From Psococerastis gibbosa (taxonomy: Eukaryota; Arthropoda; Insecta; Psocodea; Psocidae), in NCBI GenBank assembly GCA_963971405.1, contig OZ020484.1, forward strand, positions 37,594,770-37,658,769: DNA of 64,000 nucleotides. Direction: 5' to 3'. The notes below the pieces were generated by a model. The model saw nothing but the letters and a program-made list of their open reading frames with translations, was not told the DNA's origin and did no database searches. The translations under genes and the position numbers were made by a program. Below, piece by piece: positions 1 through 10,000 of the stretch (position 1 is its first letter; each line of letters opens with the position of its first letter).

Positions 1-1060
1 TTTAATCCAAGTAAAACCCCTGCAAACTTGGTTTGAAAACTTTGGTCTGCCCGATTTCAGTCCGATGTACCGACCAAAACGATCAGACCGAACTGATATT
101 GTTTTGTTTTCGTTACATCGTCTGCTATGTCAATAGAATTATTCATGTAGCCATGGATGTAAGGGGAAAGACATTGTTGTTAATGGTGTCTTCCTACTAC
201 AACAAGAAGAAAGATCGAAACGATACCCAAACGATACCCAAAAATTTGTGTTACCATGGCAACAGAAGGCTAGAGGAAGATCCTGAACGTCAACACTCCA
301 GGCTTTATACTGGAATAGAAAACTTGCCCAACCGGTTTTACAACATGGGCACAAATTGTACAATCAAGTTGGATGGTGTATTTCCAGCTTTCGCAATAAA
401 GGCTTGGTTTATAATTAAGGGTTGGTTTATAATATGTTATTCACGTAGGTAAGCAGAAGTCGGATCGGAATGTTATAAAGTACATGAAAAACGACAGGTA
501 GTGATTTTTTGGCTGATAGTCTTCCTGTGAGCATTGGGCCCTCGTGGGTGATAGCCAGGTGGGTTAGATGAGCTCAGTCAATCAACGATTTGGTAGTTTT
601 GACCAAGATTTTGCGGGAAGTTCTCGCCATAAGCTAAATATAGTGAAAGATTGCGATAGATTTTCATGTTGGAACCTTACAAACTCTGTCACATTTTCTT
701 TGACCACCTTTGAAATTTCCCCCTACTTGTCACCGCTGTTGGCCTTTCTTAGTCTACAGTTAGGCGCCATCAATTCTATTTTATTATCTTTGATAGTGGC
801 GCATTCTTCCTTTATGTTCTCATTATGTAGACACAAACGATATTAAACAGTAGTGGATCATTAGGAACGACCATTGTCAAATTTGTTATGATTAGGTAAT
901 AAGCCAATAAAGATAATCATGTAAACGCATTAAGGGCTAAGAAATTGAGAAATACCTTATGGATAATTGAAAAAGACATTTTAAAATCCAAACTTGGAAT
1001 TTGTCGCATCGGCGTCTTTTAAACCTAACCTTAATGCATACTATTATATTGTTGTTGCAG
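1..1060. other. Upstream intronic sequence of UBR4, no exon recognised
   Basis: I see no reading frame here with a recognisable product. Open frames up to 139 codons have no plausible start or splice context. Because the three terminal UBR4 exons follow directly on the same strand, this stretch is most simply a UBR4 intron. An undetected short exon cannot be excluded. Confidence 0.4.
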
Positions 1061-3381
1061 AGATATAAGTTATAGTTCCATGGTGCATGATTTGAAGCTT
1101 CTCCTGTTGCGCTTTGCTCAAGAGAAGAGTTTCCATGACGATACCGGAGGTGGGGGTCCACAGTCCAACATGTATATTGTTCCATATCTTCTTCATATGG
1201 CCCTTTACGTAATAAACACGTGAGTATTAGTTTGCTAATAATTATTATTTTTTAAACATGCCCACAATTAAAATTGACTATGTTATATTGAACATCATTA
1301 CGTTTGAAAAAAAAATCGTTGTATTGTGCGGCCAGGAGTTGTTGAAGATACACGAAACAACGAGCTTCCTCAATTTTATAAATGTATGTTCATGCTAGTA
1401 TGAGAATAAACAAAGTGTTTCGTGTATCTTCAATTCCTGGTCGCACTGCAATTGCAATTGTACATGCCTTAACGAGTTAACACTAGAAGAAATACCTTAG
1501 TTTACCATAGCATGTGGAAACACAGTGCCTCATATCGGTACTCGACTTTCAGCAGCCTGCAGTCCTACCAATCTGAAAACACTGTGCATACAATATACTG
1601 CCATGCTCGATGTCATCAATGACCACGTGCATGATAGATATTGCTTGTAACCTATTAGACACACTTGCTGGTCTGTTGGGATTTGGTAGTTGTGTGAGGC
1701 GGTTGTTGAGTGGCTGGAGATAGCCGTAGTGTAGTGGATAATGATCAGGGCTTTCCTAAAAGAAGTCACAGGTCCCATTCTGCCACCTATTCAACTCTGT
1801 CTAATTAGAGATAATTATTCATGTGAGAGGCTGAAACCAAGTGGTCCACTATAATCAGGAGATTCATATTACTCACATCAAGGCAAGTTCAGACACGAAG
1901 GTTTTGAGCTATGTAAGTTCCATAATTGAACCTATGCCCAAGCCTAAAGTTGTGCGAACGACAGAGATTTTGTTATGTATGAATTAAGTGCCCCTTGATA
2001 CTCTGAAGGCAGTACTAACAAGGTATATAATGAAGAAGAAGTAATATGCAAAAGCAATACTCCAGCTACTAAAATGGCGTATATTGCCAATTGGAGATTA
2101 AATCTGTTAACGAACTCGATAATTTCAGAACGCGCTCAGGACCGCGTGAAGAGAAAACGATCAGCTGTTTTATAGATTGCACATCCATAGAGAAACGCAT
2201 CGAGAGCTGTTATGAAGCGGAGGGTCCTCTGTACATGGCTGCACTGTGTCTGCTACTTGTTTCGCCCAGCCGATGGGCTAAAGTGCGCATTACCATGCTA
2301 AACCGCCTGCTGATCATGGCGCAGGCGCGCCACGTTGCTCCCTCCGGACCAACCCCTCGACTCATCGATGCTACAGTCAAAGATTACTCTGTCTACAAGG
2401 GCGCTCTGGTTTTCTTTGCGCTGATAAATGGGATATACTCTAACTTCTTTAAGGTGAGTCGTCGAGTTTGGCTCCATTTCACTTCTCTGTTCTTTTAATT
2501 TTCCAAAGACGTGTAAATTTGGTTGGCATATCTAGTGGAAGATAATCGCAATGCTCGAGAGTACAATTAATTATGTAAGGTGTCAGAAACAGTCCATCAT
2601 CAGATAATACGCAAGGTTTTATAAAAGTTTATATACCCCAAACCAGTGGCATAATTAAGTTACCTTCATTGTAGGTAATAGTGTTTTTTCTTAAATTACC
2701 TAAGGTGATTTCTAAGTTCCACGAGGTCACACAGGGAACTCTCTGTAGACATAGAGTAGATGTAAGATAAAAGGAAATTATGAAATCTGATCAGCTTCTC
2801 AAGTAAACTTAGACTATCCCATTCATTTACCGTATTTTTCATCTCTATAGTAAAGTTGATTCACGCAATAAATTAAGTTCCACGTACTGTCTTTAGTTTT
2901 TCAGTCACCCTATCATGATTGCTCCTTATGGGGTTTTACCTAATCTATGTTAATCCAAAAAAAACTTGATCGAAATGAAATGAAATGCATTATATTTTTC
3001 CGAAACACTGGCAAATAAATATGTAACCCGCTCAATGATTGCTTAAATGTGGTTGATTAGGCTTGATATTTTGAAAGTTTTGTAGCAAAGAATCTTCTCC
3101 ATTTATGCCCTTGGGCCTAGAGCATCATTCCATGTGTCCTTTCTTTTTTATTTCAGTCACTATCTGTTACCTCGGAAGAACTGTGGCCGAGCCAGCTGGC
3201 TGACTACATCCGACACAATGATGAACTAATGATCAAAGCGTCTGACAGACTACTGGCATCATACCGCGACGAACTCCTTCCATGCGCATCTTTTGAGGAA
3301 TTCTGCGATGTCGCTGACTTGCTGAACACCATTGAGGATCCCAATGCTTTCCTTGCACAGCTCTTCACTAGCTTAAACTAA
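1061..3381 (+). CDS. UBR4: E3 ubiquitin-protein ligase UBR4, last three exons (C-terminus)
   Basis: Three exons encode about 235 residues of the UBR4 C-terminus: 1061-1219, 2129-2453 and 3157-3381, with TAA at 3379-3381. Splice sites are canonical (acceptors after TTGTTGTTGCAG, AATTTCAG and TTATTTCAG; donors GTGAGT and GTGAGT) and phases agree across both junctions. Recognisable conserved blocks are [14 protein letters not shown], the PREEK region, [52 protein letters not shown] and a final [17 protein letters not shown]4 is a giant N-degron-pathway E3; its catalytic hemi-RING/zinc-binding module lies in the C-terminal few hundred residues, so this is the functional end of the ligase. The first exon could start slightly later, at an alternative AG near 1075. 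The rest of the gene lies left of the window. A first AATAAA in the 3' region is near 3731. Confidence 0.9.
1327..1446. repeat. Small inverted repeat in the UBR4 intron
   Basis: Arms of about 32 bases (1327-1358 and 1415-1446) are near-complementary; each contains GAAGATACACGAAA or its complement. The size and form suit a short MITE. No coding content. Confidence 0.55.
1718..1790 (+). repeat. tRNA-like sequence, probable SINE fragment
   Basis: TAGTGTAGTGGATAATGA resembles a Pol III A box, and AGGTCCCATTC about 45 bases on resembles a weak B box. There is no foldable cloverleaf or CCA-ready acceptor stem that I can draw, so a tRNA-derived SINE head is likelier than a tRNA gene. Confidence 0.35.
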
Positions 3382-4029
3382 CCATATATTATTGGTAAAA
3401 TTGGGTTGAATTTAATATTATATGGGTTTACGTTTGCTTTCATTTCTATATTTTATTTTTCTGTGACTAGGACCATTCGCCCATTCCCCGATGGGATGGG
3501 CATCCGAATCGCAGTCACTCAACGATTCCGCCTCCGCCCATCCTCCGCCTAATACAGTTAGTATAGCAAGTTACCTGGATTGCGAGTAAAATGCGCAAAA
3601 TCTTACTGCGCCTGTAGAATTCTTCATTTGTTTTCCATTTGCCACTATTTCCTTTTTTTTATGTTGGAACCATTGTCTATGGTTGGAACCCTACAGCGGT
3701 GAAATACTTCTTTTGTGTTTAACCCATAGAAATAAATTAACTTGAATGGCCATAATATTGTTTACGTGGCACCCGTTAACCATAAGACAACTAGTAGAAA
3801 GAAACACAACCTAAAAAATATCGAAGTCTTAAAGATTGCAGCATAGCAGAATTTGGGTTGCCAGATTTCCCCCAACGTTTCATCCATTTATTTTATTCTA
3901 TGGTTTCAAAACCGCTATCGGCAATTCTTAATTTAGGGTTTGGTGTCATCCATACTTTATTATCGTTAGTCTCAATACAACATAGATATACAGTACGGTA
4001 TATCACGTATATGGGACTGCGCCATTTCC
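3382..4029. other. UBR4 3' UTR and following spacer
   Basis: Non-coding sequence after the UBR4 stop. AATAAA near 3731 is a candidate polyadenylation signal. Nothing else is recognised. Confidence 0.4.
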
Positions 4030-4415
4030 TCGCTGGCCAGTACATCGCCAAAATTGAAATATCGGACGTTGCAGTGCCAGACAAGTCCCTTTTCTTACAA
4101 TAAATCGAATACGGACAACGCATCGCCGTTTATGCAAATTTTGTCATTACATCGCTGGCCAGCACATCGCCAAAATTGAAATGAGACTGTGACATTTCTT
4201 CGCCGGGCATTACCTAGCTGGACAGTACATCGCCAGACAAATCTCTTTTCTTTCATTAAATCAAATGTGGACAACATTTCGGCAAATTAGGACAGTGTAT
4301 CGCCAAATTTGAAATATCGGGCGTTGCATCGCCAGGCAAGTCTCTTTTCTTACAATAAGTCGAATGCGGACAACCCATCGCCGTTTATTCAAACTTTGGT
4401 CATTGCATCGCCGAA
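4030..4415 (+). repeat. Degenerate tandem repeat array
   Basis: Blocks containing ACATCGCCAAAATTGAAAT, CAAGTCYCTTTTCTT and GCGGACAAC recur in the same order, at about 4043-4160 and again at 4288-4410, with a partial third block (4190-4275) between them. CATCGCC alone occurs many times. This looks like an old tandem array of units of roughly 120 bases. The apparent open frames across it follow from the repeat and are not taken as genes. Confidence 0.65.
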
Positions 4416-5204
4416 CTTCTCATCTTAACCAATGTAAAAAATATCGAAGTCTAATACATTGCAGCACAGCAGAACAGATACCTGGACCCGGTCAAAATCC
4501 TGTACATAGCTTGTGCAGGCTATTCACCCAGCGAAATTGCGTACTTATCTTGTATAGGTCCACTTCCCCGCCATATTGATAACGATTTACAGCCCCGGGA
4601 TGCAATATGCAATACACCCACAATGGATGGCTGCTAAAATTGGATAGGAACCTACATCTGAAAACCACCTTTAAATCATAATAGGCTTTATCAATGCAAA
4701 CGCCACAATTACAGTTACCAATATTATATTATGGTCCCTGACCAGTCAGTGCCGGATCGAATGTGCCACAACTCACAAACCTCAATAATATTGTGAGTAA
4801 TAATTAATTACTGTACACTAATAAAGAGCCACTTGAAAGAGGGGGATGGGTCTACTTACACCGTCTAGTTCCTAGTGGCGAACTTAACCAGGCTGTACAG
4901 ATGAGGTGTGTCAATCAGCCTGTCCTTTATTATATACACTGAAACCAGTCGTGTCTAATAATTGTCTCACCTAGACTACAGCACTCCAGTCCGACCGTTA
5001 ATGGCAACTTATTGTACAGCTGGTTAGCAAGACAACATGGCACATTTCTCATGGGTTAGCTACATAGTATCTAAATCTTGAAGTTTAAACTCGTTAATAT
5101 ACTCGTCGCTAATCTTCGAATGGGAGGCACGGGTGCAAATATTATTTTGAAATTATTAGAAATAGCGGAACGGATATGATACTACGTAAACCAAAGTTAT
5201 TTCT
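4416..5204. other. Spacer between tandem repeat and B52 promoter
   Basis: No conserved coding or RNA feature is visible. The sequence becomes GC-richer only at its right edge, where the B52 5' region begins. Confidence 0.4.
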
Positions 5205-5339
5205 TTATAGTTTCCGTTTCCGGTGCCTTCCCGGCAGCCGGTGCGTAGCGAGGTGCGGCGACGGCCATTTGCAATTGAGATTGTGTGGTTTATTGTGTGG
5301 TAAGAGGTTTTCAAGTGGATTCCTTTTATTCTTCCTCAA
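5205..5339 (+). promoter_or_regulatory. Putative B52 promoter / 5' non-coding exon
   Basis: A locally CpG-rich stretch (5215-5275) in otherwise AT-rich DNA is followed by two good donor sites, G|GTAAGA at 5299/5300 and A|GTAAGC at 5339/5340. The B52 initiator codons lie 1.6 kb downstream in exons that carry acceptor sites, so a non-coding first exon is expected upstream, and this is the best candidate. No TATA box is evident. Inferred from composition and splice sites only. Confidence 0.5.
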
Positions 5340-5984
5340 GTAAGCGCTTGAAATTATCATCTTTCTAGCGCTAAATAGGTAAGCACAACTATTCGTGGTT
5401 AATTTCCACTTGTACTCTTTAAACTAGATTTAACGGAGCTTGGAATTTGTGTGGCTAGAACCGCTTTTAGTGCTACTGCGTTCGCGGCGCCATTTTCTGC
5501 AGAGCTTGGAGCATTAAAATTTAAGTATATTAAAGTCATTATTTTATTTTAAGTAATGCTTTGAAAAGTTCGATCGCTATGATTATGGATAGTGATAGAT
5601 CGAACAATTTTAGCATCATAATGCATATATTTACCGGTACCACTAGCAGGCAATTATTGAATCTTATGCCGATGGCCTTGAGAGTAGCATTCTACGTCAT
5701 TCACATTATTTAAGATTTAATTATTGTCTGTTGGGACTTGGTAAGAATGAAGTTTGAAATGTACTGCGTGCGTGGCAGCCCATTGTCCTGAGCCCTGAAT
5801 GTGGTCCGAGTTATATATTTGCGCTGACTACAAGCTCAAAAATTCAGAAATTCACATAAACTAGATAAATAATTAAATTTTGGCGTATTTCAGCTATAAA
5901 ATTTATAAGTCTTAGTACTTAAAGTGCATGAGTTGCTGTTTTCGACGCTTTTTTATATTCTCATCACTTTTTCTACATCAAAAA

Positions 5985-6335
5985 AATGTTTTGTAAACAA
6001 GAAATTTTGCTGATTTTTTGACGAACATAATTTATTGCTCATTCCTCAGATACAAAGGTAACAAAGTGAACAGATAAAAATCCAAGTTATCACGGAAAGT
6101 TTATATTTTCTGAACTGAAATATTATTACCTTAAAAAAATTGGATAAAGAGCCTTAACCCCATTTTGTAGCACAGTTGTAAATCTGTAAGGGAAATGGAC
6201 AGCTTTCACAGAAAGCTCGTATTTTTTAAGATTTTTTCATCTGTTCCCTTTTATATCTTTGTGGCTGTAGAACGAGGAATTAATTAATTTCGTTCAAAAA
6301 GTACGATAATTTCTTGTTTACAAAACATTTTGAAC
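5985..6335. repeat. Foldback element with GTTTTGTAAACAAG arms, plus a solo arm at 6525-6630
   Basis: The arm at 5985-6080 (TTTTGTAAACAAGAAATT ... AGATACAAAGG ... GAACAGATAAAAA) is the imperfect reverse complement of 6233-6335. A further copy of one arm follows at 6525-6630, and a related fragment (TATCTTTGCGGCTGTGGAAC) lies at 53225-53290 in a GTF3C1 intron. Non-coding MITE. Confidence 0.55.
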
Positions 6336-6939
6336 ACTCAGCCTTAAAAAGTAAAAATTTGAAAACAAGAAAGAAAACATTTTCTTAGACTGCGTTGATA
6401 ACGTCATGCTCACAATCTTATTTGCTCGCGGTTTCCTACAGATGTAAACAAAGCACTTAATACATTCTAAGGATTTGTTGCGTGTAATGCGGTATTACAC
6501 GCCTTTCATGCATAGCTTTTTTTTAAGATTTTTTCATCTGTTCCCTTTATATCTTTGTGGCTGTGGAACAAGCAAATAATTAATTTTCTTCCAAAAAGTA
6601 CGTTGTTAACAAAACATTTTGAACACTCAGGCTTAAGCTAAATAAACGGTACATAACCAAATTATGTTATTTTATTAGGGGTAGCTTAACTAGACCTTTA
6701 CCTATATTGAACAATATGTTGAATTGGTTTATATAGTTCGCTGAATATTTATGTTAACCCCGCTATACCTTATGTTTTATGAATTTGGAACATAGGTCAT
6801 AGGTACGTGAGGTTTTTCAACTTATTGGCAATATCACCCCAATACAGTACGAAGTACACTGATTTTTTTTTAGTAATTTAGTAGTAGTATAAGTTTTGTA
6901 TGCTATTACAGAACGGTTACTTTTGGTTCAGTTTAGAAC

Positions 6940-7062
6940 ATGGGGACCAGAGTATTCGTTGGAGGCCTGTCGTACAGGGTCCGCGAGCGCGACCTTGAAC
7001 GTTTCTTCCGCAAATATGGCTCGGTCAGGGGTATTGCAATGAAGAATGGATATGCATTCGTG
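6940..7062 (+). other. B52 alternative first coding exon A (RRM1 N-terminal half)
   Basis: This exon has its own ATG at 6940, 41 codons, RNP2 VFVGGL, and ends KNGYAFV at donor GTG|GTAAGT. A plausible acceptor lies at 6910-6911 (TATGCTATTACAG), and a second one just before the ATG. It aligns with exon B at 24 of 41 positions and ends in the same phase, so both join exon 9658-9728 ([10 protein letters not shown]). Differences concentrate in the helix and loop between the RNP motifs, which influence RNA choice. Confidence 0.85.
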
Positions 7063-10000
7063 GTAAGTTATCTATCATTCTTGTCTTTGTTTCTTTGCAG
7101 TGTAAAATAATTCAGATTAATGGTAGGGACGAGAATTTATGTCGGAGGTCTCCCTTACGGAGTGAAAGAAAAAGACATAGAACGGTTCTGTAAAGGCCAT
7201 GGCCGCACTCGGGATGTTCTCATCAAAAATGGATATGCATTTGTGGTAAGTCAACTTACATGGGAAAAGAGCACATTTTACACGGAATAATTCAATAGTT
7301 TTATTGTCGTCATATACTTTGATCTTTGAGGTGGTTGTGGGGCATAAACTTTTCTGCATGGAAAAAGTACTACAGCTTGTTCAGTTTATTAGTTTCAACA
7401 AATAAATTAAGAGTACAGCCCGTAGGAAATTGGCAGCCCGAAATTTAATGCTTATTATTTTTTATTTAATTAACTAAGCATGTCATTAAAGATTTGGCCC
7501 ATCATAGTTGTAGAAGACTACTTCATGCATCATATAATAAGGTATTTTTAGTTTTCGAAATTGTAGTTTTTTTATAAAATCGATAATACGTGAAAAGTTA
7601 TTGTTTATAAAATATTTGCATGTTTCTGAAAAAACTACAATTTCGAAAATTAAAAATATCTTATAATATGATGCATGAAGTAGTCTTCTACAACTTTGAT
7701 GAGCCAAATCTTTAATAACATGCTTAGTTAATAAAATAAAAAGTATTAAATTTCGGGCTGCCAATTTCCTACGGGCTGTACACTGTCGATTAAAAATTGG
7801 AATTGCGCAGGCCTTGTTTTGTTCAAGTTGGCGGCTCCGAAACCATTGAATTGATAGATCCTATAAATACCGTTCATGAAAATAAAGTATATTATAGTAT
7901 ATACTTCGCTTGTGAACCTATTCATTTGATTTAGGAATAACTACTATATGCAAGTTCAATACGATATTTATTTATTTATTTTTGTAAACTGCAAGAGGGC
8001 CTTCCCCTTGGTTGGTTACAATAGTCTCCTCGTCTAGATCTGCCACTGTATCTAGTTGTATTTAAATAAGAAATGGTGATGAGTCCGCGATATCTGGTAG
8101 CTCACTTGACACGTAAGGTGTGTTGATGGATGGTAACTGGCTTCCGAATCATGCAAATGGTAATTTACTACCTTGTTTTTCTTATTACTTATCTACGCCA
8201 TGATGAGAGGTGTCTCCAACATTAAATCGTATTGGTCGAATACCAGCTTAGAGTATTGGTCAAAAATCCTGGAACAAATACGTTCTTGGTATTCCATAGA
8301 AAATCCGCATAAGACGGAAATAGCGTTGGCCTTAGTGGTTGGAGCAAAACTATTACAACTTGCTCACAAATTACGTATGTGATTTTTAGAAATTTCAGTA
8401 TTAAAACATGACAGAAGACAAATCATTGGCCATGGACATATTATGAGAAAGAATTCTGGCCCCCTTCAATAAGTTGGGGATGAAGCCTATTGACCAATGG
8501 CGGATCCACGGGGGGGGGGGGGGGGTCATGACCCCCCTAAATGAGTAAATTCATAACATACCTAGTAAAAAAGTTGAATAAAACTCAACTTTTCAACACA
8601 CGAAAATTACCGCTGGATCCGCCCTAGCTATTGACATTGGATGGCAGGTGCAGGTCATCAATTTCTATAATTACCCCCAAGCATGTAAAAGTCCTGGCCG
8701 TCCTCATAAAACGCCAGCGAGTACGAACGAAGGGTGTTATCAGTGTGTCGCGGAAAGCCCTATTTCGCATAAAAACGCGGAAAATATTGGCCCAAGTTAA
8801 AATTTCCGGAGCTAAAGAAATCAGCAAGTACAAAAAGACTTCAGCTAATTGGAAATGGCCTTAAGCGTTTCTGCCCTACAAAGAAGCCTTGTCTATAGAG
8901 ATATCGAGAATGTTAAGACTCGGCTGAACCGCATTTAATCATTTCCATTGGACAGAAAAGGACTGGAATCTGGTGGTTTTCAGCAATGAATCGAAGTTCC
9001 ATCTGTTTGGATCGATTGGGATGAAAGCAGTTAGAAGAGGTAAAAACCTTGGAAAGAATAATATCCGAGCAACTGATGCATGGTGGCGGTTCGACCATGG
9101 TGTGGGTCTGTTTTTTGAGGTTCGCAGTTGGACTACAACACTACATCTCCGGAATTATGTATCGAGACACCACTAGAGACAATCTTGAGCCATTTCTGTT
9201 CCAAGAAATGCCTATAATGTCATAGTCATATTTTATGCTTGATAATGATCCGAAGCACAAAGGTGGTGAATGAGTACCTTCAAGTGCGTGTCGAGTCCTA
9301 GTCACCTCCGAATTCATATTGTGACTCTTATGTTCCCCCTAGTGGTTCGAAATCCACTAAAATCAGGAGGTCCACCCTGTCAGTCAACTTCCTTCCTCCC
9401 CGAGGTGAAGGAGTCTGCCCTACGGGTGCCTCAAGTTAATAAACAGACTCACTCCCGCCGCCAGGCTGGCAGGGTTGCTTCAAGCAGAAATGCTGAAAGC
9501 AGGTGTTCGAAACAAAAAACAAACAAACTTCGGTTCTCCAGATTTCAACGTCAGGAACGAAACTGGAACCATGATTGTTAGTTAACCTATTGTAAACTTT
9601 GTGTTGTACTGCATGCATCAGATTTATCGGCCATGTGACTGTGACTGGCGTTTTCAGGAATTCGATGACTATCGTGATGCTGACGACGCTGTGTATGAAT
9701 TGAACGGAAAAGACCTTATGGGAGAAAGGTAAGTCAGCACGAGATTATTAAGGAAAGCTCCATAATATTATAACTTGCAACGTCATGAGTTTATTCTCAG
9801 TCTTAAACTATACTGTTCGTAGAAATTGGAGCTGAACCGCTTTACTTCTAGAAGAAAGTAAGTTGCTACATATACGTCTGACTAGAAATTAATTTAAATA
9901 ATCGAAGGATCAATAGGTACATTAATAGACAAGCATTCATGAAACCGAAGAAATAGTGTTTCAATCCTTTCAATTCCTAGTCGTACTATCTAATCATGAT

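Noticed and set aside
33..452. 139-codon open frame at the left edge
   Set aside because: It starts at a TTG, has no domain or splice context and lies in what is most simply a UBR4 intron.
4030..4415. CRISPR-like array
   Set aside because: Units are long, degenerate and contiguous, without spacers, and the window is eukaryotic.
7063..7100. Splicing of B52 exon A to exon B in one mRNA
   Set aside because: The 38-base intron is very short and the join would read B out of frame from its 5' leader.
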